Source: Schistosoma mansoni (Eukaryota; Platyhelminthes; Trematoda; Strigeidida; Schistosomatidae). Taken from it: 64,000 nt of DNA. The notes under the pieces were generated by a model, which did no database searches, was not told where the DNA came from, and saw only the letters and a list, made by a program, of their open reading frames with translations. A program made the position numbers and the translations under genes. Of the stretch, positions 12,535 to 24,000 are shown one piece after another; the stretch's first letter is position 1, and every line of letters starts with the position of its first letter. The stretch lies in contig NC_031502.1 of assembly GCF_000237925.1 (NCBI RefSeq), positions 29,773,266-29,837,265 of the forward strand, read 5' to 3'.

Positions 12535-15500
12535 ATAGATGAAAATACATTATGGTTGGAGCTTGTACCTCGTCCAGTTATTCACCAGTCAAATGATTCA
12601 CTGGAGTTACCCACTATTGTTTCTTCTTTACATGTACGGATCTATAAAACACTTGGTATTGCTAAAACAACAGACTCTTGTATGAATCCATTGTTAGATG
12701 TGTTATCTGGCTTCGACAACACAGGAAATGTTCACTTATGGTTTAGTGAAATTTTATTGGCCCATAGTATGTTCTTTGATTGCCTTTATCCTGGTCTATG
12801 GAATGAATTGTATAAGAATTTTGATGATCATCCGATTGAAAACGTCTGTGAATTATGTGCTGGCATGACTGGTGCTGCTGGTTTAGCTATTTCTTTACGT
12901 AAATATTCAAATATATTTAAAACATCATATGTGTTGATTACTGATGGTAATGATCAATGTGTTGCATCTATCTCCTCTATTATTGAGCATAATTCTAAAC
13001 GCTTATTGGATAATTGCAATCTTGATCAACCTTTCCTGTTGCATATGGACGTAAAAAATATACGATGGCCAGATGATGTAAGTTGCACGTTGTGTGATGT
13101 GATATAGATGATTAATGAAACAATTTAACAACCAACCATGGTTTAAAGTTTTCGTATTTAATATTATGAAAAAAATAACGGATAAGGCTTTGTAAATCAG
13201 GATAATATCTTGTTCGATTCTCAGTTAGCTAGCCCTTACTATAAGGAGATGGTGAAACTGTTTGATCAATTAAACTTGTATATTTTGCTAGTTTTCTATG
13301 TAATTCAATGCTTTTTGTGCCTCGTACAATTGTTCCGGCTAATATTTTCAGTCAAATATTATACTTCAATTTGTTCATATTATTAATTTCGTCGTAATAC
13401 ATTGGAACTTCATCGGTTGGATAGTTACAATCAGAAAATGTGGAAATAAGTTGTACTACTGCTATATTGGTCTTTGGCGATAGTAATGCTATTTTTTATT
13501 ATTATGACTTGGGCAAGTCAGTTTCCTGTTTTCTGTTCATTTTCCGGATCACCAATTAGTTCCTGTTCACAATGTCAACCTATTTTGTGGAAATGTTTGT
13601 CAAATCTTCCGAGGTTTTAGTTCAAAATATTCAGAAACAGGGAGAATGTGCATGAAACACTGAATGAGAAAAAAGGTTATCTGTATTATAGATCGTTCAG
13701 AGAATACTTGTTTACAACATTGCTAAATCACCGAACAGATAAAAACTGTCTACTCGGAAATTCTCTGTCAGTTAAATGTTCTGTATGCCTACATGTGTGC
13801 TCAAAAATGATTTTAATCTAGTGCATCATGTAATCTAGCTAAACTGTCTAACAGGCTCACCGTAGTAATAATTTCCACTACAAATTAATATTATTTGAAG
13901 AACTAATACTAATTTGGAAAAGTACGGAAATGCTCGTTCGCTCTTTAGTTTTCTGATGATTTAACAAAGCCCATCCATTCTTTTTAAGATGTTTCATGGT
14001 GGGACCGTTTCTGCGAAACTCTCTTCACTGAGATTAGAAACAAATACATTTTCCGTGCTTAGATATCCCCTCAATTCATTGTATTCGTGAGATAGTTCAT
14101 TAGTTTATGAAACGTAATCCATTTCAGCTGCTTGGTAAATATTAACCACTACGACTTTGAATTACTCGATGTTTCCACGAAGCTTATCGATCACAAAGTA
14201 AGATTTGGTTACTAACGTAATTGAAAAAGTTACACGATCAGTCGTACCTGCATACGCCTGTTACCCCTCGTGGAGGAGCATAAACCACCCACCAGCATTC
14301 TCTATCCAACTATGTCCTGGGCAATCCTTTCCATGTCTGCTCCCGATTCTCGACGCAGTGTATTCGTTGGTCTCTCTTCCGTTCCTCTTCAGGATTCCAA
14401 GTTAGCGCTTGCCTCGTGATGCAGTTTGATGATTTCCGCAATGCATGTCCTATCCGCCTTCAAAGTCTTTTCCTAATTTCCTCTTCACCTGGAAGCTGAT
14501 CTGTTTTCTCCCATGGTAAGCTGTTGCTGATGGTATTCGATGAGCGGACATTGAGTATCTTACTTGGACAATTGTTTATAGATACTTGTACCTTTTTGAT
14601 GATGGTTGTAGTAGTTCTCGAAGTTTCAGCTCCGTACAATAGAAATGTCTTGACTTTCGTATTAAAGATTCTGACTTTGGTATTGGCTGACAGTTGTTTT
14701 GAGTTCCGTATGTTCTTCAACTGTAGGAGTGCTGCTCTTGTTTATCAATCCTTACCTCCATATCTACACCAGATACTCCTTGTTTATCGATGATGCCGCC
14801 CAGGCACGTGAAAGTTCCCAGCTCTTTCGGAGTTTCTCCACCAAGTATGATTGGGTTGGTGTTCTCCGTGTTATGTTTGGGGATCTTGCCTTTTCCCTTG
14901 TGTATGTTGAGGTCTACTGATACAGAGACTGCTGCTACACTGGCTGTCTTGATCTGCGTTTGTTGGTGTGTATGGAATAGAAGAGCCAGGTCATCTGAAA
15001 AGTCCAAATTGTCTAGTTGCATCCAAGCTTTCCACTGTATTCTGTGCTTCCCCTTAAATGTGGGGGTCTTCATAATCCAGTCAAGGGAGTTTCTGTACTT
15101 AATGCGGAATATTTAAAAACCATTGCCAAGAAAGCCAGAGCCTATATTTGTATGTATGAATTACAATTGATCAGCTGTTGGACAGGAAGAAACTTTACGA
15201 ATTACTAATTTTCAACTGAACTAGTTCCGTAGTCGAAAAATCTGTTATCTTTTGTACGAAAGTTTTATCTTGTATACAAATTGCTTGATTACGTTTCTAT
15301 CCTACTACATTTGATTTGTAACTGCCAAAAGTCTGTTTTATTCTTACTGTTCAATTATTGACCTGATTTTGTTTTGCAGTCTTCACAGTCATCATCGTCA
15401 TTGATTGCTGAGCTAGATGAATCGTTAATTCATCGATTTGATTTAATTATGGCAGCTGATTGTTTCTTTGATCAATCCTACCATTTCAGTATGTTAAATA

Positions 15501-15766
15501 CAATCAATAGACTACTGTCTTTACAATCTGGATCAACATTTCTAGCTATTTCACCTTTACGTGGTAATAGTTTGCATAATTTTATTAATTTGGCTTATCA
15601 AATGGAGCAAACTTATAGTTGGACTGTCAAATTAATATCACCTTCAGACTACTTATCATCACAGTTTATAAGTTATTTAATCGATGAATCAAATCGTCTT
15701 CAATTTACTGACAGTGAATTAGATAGTAAAATTGGTCATTTAATTGCTTTTACACGAACTAATTAG
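12535..15766 (+). CDS. CAMKMT: calmodulin-lysine N-methyltransferase-like protein (3' two exons; 5' exon not found)
   Basis: CAMKMT trimethylates a lysine of calmodulin using S-adenosylmethionine. It belongs to the family-16 seven-beta-strand methyltransferases. Exon 12535-13077 (181 codons) and exon 15380-15766 (128 codons plus TAG) join in phase 0 across a 2302-nt GT-AG intron. Visible features, in order, are F-D-N-T-G-N-V (shared with the vertebrate protein), the SAM-binding loop [18 protein letters not shown], then [11 protein letters not shown] and S-P-L-R-G-N-S-L. Exon 1 here is open to an acceptor at 12534 with no in-frame Met near its start, so at least one upstream exon is missing. 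The intron contains an antisense RTE fragment. Identity to CAMKMT is strong. The substrate is inferred. Confidence 0.88.
13078..15379 (+). other. intron of the CAMKMT-like gene
   Basis: It starts GTAAGT and ends TTTTGCAG. It holds an RTE/SR2-like fragment at 14256-15100. The first 1.1 kb and the last 280 nt are AT-rich with nothing recognised. Confidence 0.85.
14256..15100 (-). mobile_element. RTE/SR2-like LINE, 3' part, antisense in the CAMKMT intron
   Basis: The - strand encodes RT C-terminal segments: [24 protein letters not shown] and K-V-Q-V-S-I-N-N-C. They are split over at least two frames. The 3' end carries the TGCTCCTCCACGAGGGGTAA terminus. It matches the + strand copy at 57600-58640. 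It is 5'-truncated and frameshifted. Confidence 0.88.
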
Positions 15767-15974
15767 TGTTTTACATTATGTTGGAAAAGGGAACGTTGTA
15801 TCATATAATTACAATAGCTTAGTTTTTGTACTTGTAAATATTATAAATAATAAATTACATTTTTGTACTTATTGGTCGAGATTTTTGTCTGGATGTTCTT
15901 TCTGTGTATTTGAAAATTCGTATTCCTTTTATCTTGGAAAAAGAGCAAGTTACTTTACGAAGGATTATCGTCAA

Positions 15975-15977
<3 letters not shown>

Positions 15978-16038
<61 letters not shown>
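15978..16038. repeat. (TA)n microsatellite, about 60 nt
   Basis: Pure alternating TA, directly abutting the foldback element that starts at 16038. Confidence 0.95.
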
Positions 16039-16041
<3 letters not shown>

Positions 16042-17045
16042 CGCCATTGAAAACCTGGAAGTACTGGACAGCTGTTTCACCCTAGAATGGGACTACTCAG
16101 CAGTGCGCATCCACGATCCCGCGTGCGAGACCAGACATTAATTGGTTCATGATCTCAATTGAGACTCAACAATCTCCACAATCCTATACTGATAATTACC
16201 ATGTGCTCACTAGCGACCAGCTTCGAGACGTAATTCTGCCCCTAAATGCTCTGGTACGAGTGGGGAGAGTCCGCTCTCCCTCTCGAAATGCTCTCACATG
16301 GCCACACGTATATAGCCTCTGCCAGGGAAGTCCTACTCACTGCCTTCTCGTGGCGGGGATGTTGTTTACGAAATTGAGAGGACGAAAAGCGAATGTCCGG
16401 TGCTTTAACCGGGTTCGTGGACAAGACGAGTCCACCTAGGGGAGTTGGAAAACCCTGATTCCAAACCAATGGTGCACATGGGCTCCAGTAACCTGAGGGA
16501 ACAAATGGCGTATGAATCAATCGTTGGTCACCGGCTACCATAGGACTGCATCTCCTTACGATGCTCCGTTGCCTTGTGGATTAGACCTTCAAGTCAAAGG
16601 CTCGGGGTGTGGCCCCCTAAGAAAACCACCTGCTTCAGTCTGGGCACCTGTGCAGTATCACAGCCCTCACACAAATCAAATGAGATTTGTGAGGCGCATA
16701 TGTATCTGGTGCTTCCTTGTACCAATATTTATGTGTTTAAATAAAATCTCGAAGTTCTAGTGAGAAGCCGTGACCAGTGGAGTTCGACCGTGTCGGGTGT
16801 GAAGCAGTTACCTACCGATGGTTGAAGTTAGGCGCTAACACCGTTGGATCCTGACTCAGTGCTCTAGAGGTTAACCGTTCGCGTACGAGACCGAGTCTCG
16901 CGTTAGGGGTCGTGGGTTCGCACTACTGCGGAGTCCCATACTAGGACGGAACGGCCATCCAGTGCTTCTAGGTTTTTAATGGTCGTCTAACATTGACCCG
17001 TTCATGATCTCAAATGAAACTCAATCTCCACCACCCTATACTGGT
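16038..17045. repeat. composite foldback repeat: inverted tRNA-like SINE arms around a 506-bp repeat
   Basis: The left arm (about 16038-16075, AGACCGCCATTGAAAACC...) is the imperfect reverse complement of the right arm (about 16960-17000, ...GGTTTTTAATGGTCGTCT). Between them lie a fragment of the tRNA-like repeat, the 506-bp repeat 16241-16746, and a second tRNA-like unit with a degraded B-box (GGTCGTGGGTTCG) near 16905. Nested insertion into a foldback element is the simplest reading. Confidence 0.7.
16241..16746 (+). repeat. 506-bp dispersed repeat, copy 1 (inverted copy at 33594-34098)
   Basis: It is nearly identical to the reverse complement of 33594-34098. It contains an 82-codon frame at 16512-16760 whose shared part is unchanged in the other copy, and it ends in an AATAAA-containing tail. 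It could be a LINE 5' region or an independent short element. I know no protein family for the frame. Confidence 0.85.
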
Positions 17046-17261
17046 AACGGTACGATTTGTTCGTAGTGTTTGGTCTTGTTTTGATACTGTGTGTCTATCT
17101 TTATGTTGAAGTAAAACTATTTGAGTGTGTTTGCAAACTGACGTAAAATGATAAATAACGGTGGTGAGTATGAAAGGGCCAAGACTGTTTTTATCATATC
17201 GTACTTTCATAAGATGAATTTTTCTAGGTAAAATTTACTTCCGCAATTGTAATCACGAACT

Positions 17262-17415
17262 GATCTCAGCTTGGATACCATTGGACGGCCGTTTCGTCTC
17301 ACCATGGGGTTCCTCGGCGGTGCTCATCTGTGACCCCTATGCAGGAATCGAACTCAAGACTTTCCGTCTTGCGCGCGAATGCTTAACCTCTGAACTGGTA
17401 TCCAACTGTGTTAAT
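17262..17415 (-). repeat. tRNA-like foldback SINE copy
   Basis: The - strand carries a tRNA-like B-box (GAGTTCGATTCC at about 17345) and a CGCGCAAGAC loop. The ends ATACCATTGGACGGCCGTTT and GGTATCCAACTGTG relate to the arms of the other copies. Confidence 0.7.
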
Positions 17416-17420
17416 GTCTA

Positions 17421-17896
17421 ACTTGCAAAAGTTTTGTTATGTAAAGGCTATATTATATCTGACTTCAATTAATACCTAATAGTTACCTAAGTAAATAAAA
17501 TCATTTGCATGGGCCGTGGTTTGATATTTTCTTTGCATTACGCAACTTTTAAAAATAGTTTAGTGGGCATTTCGAAGTTGGTTTTCTTCAAAAACTAATA
17601 CCATCTAAAGAGATTCTGAAGATCCAACTACTACTCCAACAACTATTTTTCGAATTCACAACAATGCAAACTCACAACATCGTGTCAGCACCGACACATG
17701 ATCTTCCTGGTTTCACTGTCTACTGGATCAGGATCCAATAATCCACATTTCCAACTTCAATCAGTCTTCGATATAACTCTGAAATCATTTGGTTTCATAT
17801 CATATCTGTCTGCTGAGGGATTTCTGATAGATCTGTTTTGTTTTTAGTCAAGTAAATAATAATGACAATAACATAATTCCTCTTTTTTATTTTTAG
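17421..17896. other. intergenic, nothing recognised
   Basis: AT-rich, with no coding or repeat signature recognised. It ends in a pyrimidine-rich TTTTTAG acceptor at 17896. Confidence 0.5.
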
Positions 17897-17962
17897 TACT
17901 TATTTCTAGTTGTCGGTGGCTTTGCTTTGTTTGCGTCAGCTGTTTACATTAGATTTTACAAA
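17897..17962 (+). CDS. candidate exon with one transmembrane segment
   Basis: Between a TTTTTAG acceptor and a GTAATT donor lie 22 codons reading as a hydrophobic helix (F-L-V-V-G-G-F-A-L-F-A-S-A-V-Y-I) followed by R-F-Y-K. Both edges are phase 0. The next good + strand acceptor (19092) also opens in phase 0, into the frame of the AAMDC gene, so this could be an upstream exon of it or of a separate small membrane protein. A 91-codon frame at 17967-18242 follows. I do not recognise it. Confidence 0.35.
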
Positions 17963-19092
17963 GTAATTGAAACTTCGATTTTTTCATATTAAAATAATTT
18001 TCTTACTACTATTGGTATTGAACTTGACAGTAATTTGTAATCTGACAATGGCTTTCATCATTAACTTATACCAGTTGAAACGTTATCAGCGGCTAAAGAG
18101 TATCGAACAATTGTTTCATTCTGATTTTCCATGGTTATTCAATCAATGCCCACTCAGTAAAGAATTCGATGGATTTTCAGATAGAATTCAATTGTACACG
18201 CATATTTATCATCGTTGGGTCACATTTCAAATCTTTAGGTGATCTACCTAACACAGGTTTAAGATCAGGGTAATGGCGCAAAAAAAGTTATAGCTTATAA
18301 TTTAGTGTTTAAATCCGATTGTATCGCTACTCGCTTTCTCATGTAATAAATACACATAATGCTTGGATTTATCAGAGGTAGTTGTTTGCTTTGCCAGTTC
18401 AGCACAGAAAAATAGTATCACATGTATTTAAGGTTTTTTATATACGGTGATTTCCTTGTTTCCATTATCGGTGAGTAGAACAGTGATGCGAATCGGTAGA
18501 ACACTACTCATATGACCCGGTAGATAATGCATTCACAAACTGGTAACTTGGGTTTCGATACAATTTTTTTGTTTCTTATTACCTTATCCATGACAGAAGT
18601 TAGATTGCTAAAATCAGGCTAAAGAAGTTTGAGGATATTAGATTTCTTCAAGACCAGACTACTAAAGTTGAATTAACTTGATTGCGTGGTCCAAAATTTG
18701 AAAGCAACATCTTATATTTTTCATGTTGTCTTAGTTACAACTTATCATTTAGACGTATCTGATATGTTGTAGGCAATTATTCTGTCGTAGTCTAAACTGT
18801 TCCATTCATTTGACCGAGTATTGGATAAAACACCAATCTATCATGAGTGATAAAATTCTCCCGAGTCATCAGGGAATCTTGGAATCAGGTTTCGTGCTTG
18901 TTGGCACTCGTTAGCAAGGCATAGCTATAATCTTGAGAGAAGCGATGCTATCTTCGTGACTCGAACCCCCATTACACAGTTCCATATCATATTATGAATA
19001 TTGTTATGAATTACAAATAGTGTTTCAAGTGGCGTACACAGCATATTATTACCATCTAATATACATGCATCTCATTTTGTTTTTTTCCGTAG
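17963..19092. other. intergenic or intronic, with diverged tRNA-like fragments
   Basis: Short tRNA-like stretches occur at about 18500-18565 (+; GGTAGATAATGCATTC, then GGGTTTCGATAC) and about 18895-18985 (-; GACTCGAACCCCC region). Both are probably old SINE remnants. Nothing else is recognised. Confidence 0.45.
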
Positions 19093-19128
19093 TTAACTGT
19101 TACACGACCTAATAAATATCTTTGTCCA

Positions 19129-19539
19129 ATGTCTCAATGTTCACCACTCATTAAAAATATGTCATGGGGTTCCATTACAGTGGAAACAATATCTGAAGAT
19201 GGAACAATCAATCCAAACAAGTTAATTACATACCGAGATGCAAAACTTTGGCCAAATGGTAGTCGTGCATGGGATTGGAACGAATCTGGCACTGGTCATT
19301 TTGCAGGGATTCAGAAACAGGATGTTGATGAATTACTCAGTTATAAACCAAATATTATTATACTGAGTAAAGGAGTACTATCTCAGTTGAAAGTGTCCCA
19401 ATCATTAATTGATTACATAAATCAATCGAATCCACATATTAAAGTAATGGTAGAGACAAGTAAAAAAGCATTCAAATTGTATAACGAATATGCAATTCAA
19501 GGTGAACGTGTTGCCGCCTTAATACATACTACTTGTTGA
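19129..19539 (+). CDS. AAMDC: AAMDC-like Mth938-domain protein
   Basis: The 136-aa single-exon frame matches the Mth938/DUF498 family along its length and is closest to AAMDC. Landmarks are M-S-W-G at the start of the domain, D-A-K-L-W-P-N-G-S-R-A-W-D-W-N-E-S-G-T at about residues 39-57, G-I-Q-K-Q-D-V-D-E-L, and the characteristic C-terminal H-T-T-C. AAMDC is about 122 aa in humans. It has a conserved fold and a poorly defined role (reported in adipogenesis), so I infer no reaction. The ATG at 19129 is the likely start, but the frame stays open 5' to an acceptor at 19092, so a longer isoform is possible. It converges with POLQ. Confidence 0.9.
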   Translation: MSQCSPLIKNMSWGSITVETISEDGTINPNKLITYRDAKLWPNGSRAWDWNESGTGHFAGIQKQDVDELLSYKPNIIILSKGVLSQLKVSQSLIDYINQSNPHIKVMVETSKKAFKLYNEYAIQGERVAALIHTTC

Positions 19540-20231
19540 TAGAACTGACTTTTTATTAACGATGTTATGTTATTTTTTGTTGGCTTCCCCGTTTATCATA
19601 TCATCACCATATTTGAGATAGATAACTTCTTTATAATAAGATTTATTTTGTCATTGAACTGTTTGTTTATTTTATTTCTTTGTTTGCTTAAAGAGAAAAA
19701 TAACACCACGGGTATTGATTTATCATAAACTTATTTTTGAAATACCTTTTGTTCAATATGTCGGGATAATAACTGGGACTGTAGTAAAAAGAACTTCAGG
19801 TAGCAACAGGACCTAAACCAACGTTTTATAGATTAATAATTAAACAAGTTAAATCACAGTTTTACTTCACACACTGAGTAGTACTTTGTCCAGATATCGT
19901 GTAAATGAGAAATGTGCAACTATGCTCATGTCAGCTATGAAGCCAGATTTCATCTTCTTTCAAATCAAGTTTAGTTAGATAGATTGAACAATTAATTGAA
20001 TGGTTATGAGACTACGTACATGAATGGTGATTAAAGGTGGAATAAAAACGTTTTTATCTTTTGGTTTTTAAGTAGTAAACACTTCAAAAAGAACTATAAT
20101 GTTGATAAGCGTGAATGATACTTCGTACAGCAGTAGTCTTAAGTTTCACAAAACAACAAAAGATAGCCAACACTAACCTTCGGACTGGAAAAATGATCAA
20201 TAAACAACAATAAATCACGGGTCAGTCTAAG
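19540..20231. other. 3' flank of AAMDC, nothing further recognised
   Basis: AT-rich sequence without a clear gene or repeat. No perfect AATAAA lies close after the stop. Confidence 0.5.
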
Positions 20232-20455
20232 CTAGACCACCATTAAAAACATGGAAGTACTAGATGGCCGTCCCGCTCCATTATGGGACTCCTCAGCAGT
20301 GTTCATCCACGATCCCACACGTGGGGCTTGAACTCAGGACCTTCGGTCTCGCGCGCGGACAGTTAACCTCTAGACCACTGGGCCGTTCGTCCAGTGTTTA
20401 CAGGTTTCAGATGGTGGTCCAGCTTAGGTTAACTCGTGAATTCGACTTTAAAAAT
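20232..20455 (-). repeat. tRNA-like foldback SINE with inverted arms
   Basis: The first 50 nt (CTAGACCACCATTAAAAAC region) are the imperfect reverse complement of the last 50 nt (GATGGTGGTCCAGCTTAG region). The - strand interior carries a B-box-like GAGTTCAAGCC and an A-box-like region near TGGTCTAGAGGTTAA. It lies between the convergent AAMDC and POLQ genes. Confidence 0.75.
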
Positions 20456-20853
20456 ACTACAATCTCCACAAATCTCGATTTCGATAACGATGGATCACTT
20501 GAGAAAAAAGTCTAAAAGTAACTTTTTTTTGGGAGAAGACTGGTTTTTCCTCTTAAAAAATTTATTCGATTCAAATGAGAAAAAAAGTTTATGGTAAATG
20601 AATAATACACATTGTATCACAAGTTATTTTTCAAGAAAACGAACACATTGACATAGATAGGAGAGTAATACTCAGCATATCCCTGAGTTAGGTTTAGTAC
20701 GTGAAATGCAAACATATTAGTACATTGATTCTCGTTGTGAAATATTCATCCATTAATATCATAGTATAAGATAAAGGAAATTTAACAAACATTAAAAATA
20801 ACCAAGATAAAAGTGAAGTAATAATGAAACAATAATTATAAATGCATATTTGA

Positions 20854-21003
20854 TCACCAATTAACTTGTTTTAAATCAGACCAATTATTACCAATTCTCA
20901 ATTTTACTGGGAGTGGGACATCGATATTGCAATGTTTACTTGTGTTAGACATTGTTTGTCGAATTAGTTCGCCGAATTGTTTAGCAGATGATTCCGGAAA
21001 AAC
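20854..21003 (-). CDS. POLQ: POLQ window exon 16 (C-terminus)
   Basis: Fifty codons including TGA, starting in phase 0. The end pattern (V-K-L-R-I-G, then W-S-D-L-K) matches the vertebrate POLQ terminus K-V-K-I-G-x-x-W-G-E-L-K. Confidence 0.95.
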   Translation of the reverse strand, partial: VFPESSAKQFGELIRQTMSNTSKHCNIDVPLPVKLRIGNNWSDLKQVNW

Positions 21004-24000
21004 CTGAAATATAAATATATGATATAAATGGTGAATTGATTGAAGTTGGAAGCGTAAACGGTCAGTTGTTTGCAGGTCAGGTGCTAATCATGAAGCCTAA
21101 ATGTCTAGGGTTCAATCCATGATGGAGACATAGGTGCACATTATTGAGGTGAAAGAGAGCTTCTTGGATTGTTTTGTTATGGGAAGAAACAGATTATGAG
21201 GTTAAACACTGCTTACTTCATAGATTAATTCATCATGTTCATGTAAAACAAGATGAGCATAACCAGGAATATTAGATGAATGAATTGCCTCGTCAACTGC
21301 TAACATAGCAATTTTAGCTATTTCCGATGCACTTCCTTGAATAATATTATTAACAGCTTGACGTTCAGCCTAATGAAAACATAAATCAAAGATAAATCCA
21401 TTAATAAAAAAGGGAAAGACTAATCATAGACATGATTTTGATCATTCGATCAAAAATTAAGATCCAGGCACCCCCGCATATACTTCACATTAGATAACTG
21501 GGTAGTATAATTAACGATTACAGCCTGGTAAGTGCACGAACACTCCGTTATTGAACTGTAATCAAGCCTATTTTACTGTTAATGATTATTATTAATGGCT
21601 TTATTCAATATTATAATCTGGTACAGTATAGAATTCTCAGCACGAGTTATTTCAACAAGTTTTTTACCAAAGAAAATCAAAACAAAAAAAAACAGAAAAG
21701 AAATTAAAAAGAGNNNNNNNNNNNNNNNNNNNNNNNNNNNNNNNNNNNNNNNNNNNNNNNNNNNNNNNNNNNNNNNNNNNNNNNNNNNNNNNNNNNNNNN
21801 NNNNNNNNNNNNNNNNNNNNNNNNNNNNNNNNNNNNNNNNNNNNNNNNNNNNNNNNNNNNNNNNNNNNNNNNNNNNNNNNNNNNNNNNNNNNNNNNNNNN
21901 NNNNNNNNNNNNNGTATGAATTCCGCAGACGGGAGGAAAGGTAGCATAGACTGATAGCTTGATGGCCCGTAGGGGTAGCCCGACGCAGCATTGGTTACTT
22001 CTGATGAGTGAAAAGAAGAAAACTGGTCGTAATCAGGATAACGGTGACCGTTGTATGACGAATCTCTGTTGCTGTGACGAGGGGAATTTCGGCGCCTAAA
22101 TGAGCCCCTGCCACCTGATCGACCACCATGAAACGCTGACCCGATAGCTGAATTGAAATGAAGACGAAGCCGTGTTACGTCGTGCAAATAATTCGTAGTC
22201 CATCTTTCGAATACGTTTAAAACAGTGCTTACCGCTTTTAGTACGACCACCGTGCGCGAACTCGACTCTGATTCTTGAGCCACAAACGTTGACACCATTA
22301 AGAGATCTTACTGCTTTCTCAGCATCCGATGACCTTACATATTCGGCGAATGCGAATCCTGGTGGGTTTCTGGCAACCCACACATCAACTAATTCACCAC
22401 ACTTAGACAACTCGCGGACTAAATCATCTTTGAGGATGTTTTCTACTAAACCACCGATATATAACTTCCGGCATTTCTCTGGAGAGCTAAGACGTTAGGA
22501 TATGGACTTACCTTGGAAACCTGAAGACATGTTTAACACAGTGGCGCCAAAAGCCTTCAAGGAGGTGTATTGACATTTAGCCATTAATCATTGCAGCTTG
22601 TAACACTGTGGTAGTTAAATCTCGTTCCAGCATATCCACCTTATATTTGAAACAAGGACTCGCTGCTTGAATCTGTAGCACACGCCACACTGTGACTGTA
22701 TTCAGTCTAACCCGTTGTTGTGTAAATCCATTAATAAAAAAGGGAAAGACTAATCATAGACATGGATTTTGATCATTTCGATCAAAATTAAGATCCAGGC
22801 ACCCCCGCATATACTTCACATTAGATAACTGGGTAGTATAATTAACGATTACAGCCTGGTAAGTGCACGAACACTCCGTTATTGAACTGTAATCAAGCCT
22901 ATTTTACTGTTAATGATTATTATTAATGGCTTTATTCAATATTATAATCTGGTACAGTATAGAATTCTCAGCACGAGTTATTTCAACAAGTTTTTTACCA
23001 AAGAAAATCAAAACAAAAAAAAACAGAAAAGAAATTAAAAAAAGGTTTAAGAAAATCGGAGTCTGTACAAATTATCGAGTTTGAGACATACTTAAGAATA
23101 TAGGTTATTTACTAGGTCAACTCTTACAGCCTGTTCGTCACAGAGTATGTTTGCTAGGTAAGGTATTACAGAAATTTTATAGATTTGCTTGCGTGCATGG
23201 ATTTTAATGTATTTACGTCTCGTTCTACCAGAAGATATACAAGGAGAAAGATATGAATGAAGTGGATGGTTAGTATCTGATAAGATAACACCTGCCAAGA
23301 GTTTGCAAGACTTAAGATTTCTATCCACAACCATATTAATAATGACCTCAAAAGATTCACCACACACCTTGCGAATTGCCTTCAGCACTCTCCGCAAAAC
23401 AGCAGTCTTTTCTCAAAAGCCCGGGAAAGAATAATGGAGAACAATATAGCATTATAGGTAATATGCAGCAATTTACAAATTGTAAGAGTAAATGGCGAGT
23501 AATCCCAAAAGCATGCAGCCTCTTTATGTAGTAAGTCAAACGGTAAGCTTTTTCGATAACAGTAAAACATGAGAAGACCAAGAGAGATCAGAGGAAAAAG
23601 TAACACCAAGATATTTGACCTTCGACACTGTGTTCATCAAGGAGTCTCCAATGGCACAAGCATTATGGGATCCCAAAATAGTGTATAGGTTCTGTCCATG
23701 TCTCAGGCTAAAGTTAACAGCTTGACATTTAGATGGATTAAGTAAGAAACCATTATCAACAGACCACCATTCAATACGAGATAAAAACTCGTTCATTTCT
23801 ATGGGATGTAAGGAGGTAGAAATCGGCATACATACAGTGTGGTCGTCCGCATATTTCACAAAAGTGTTTTCTGTAGAAGATGGAAGATCATGCAGAAAAA
23901 AAGAAAAAAAGAGAGGTGAAAGAACAGCTCCGTGTGGCACACCTACAGTAGAGTAGTTGAACACTTTCATTCAAACACAGTGTACTGTTCTATTCCAGAA

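Noticed and set aside
16149-16541. Frames on both strands in the 506-bp repeat as host genes
   Set aside because: The region is repeated at 33594-34098 on the other strand, so these belong to a dispersed element.
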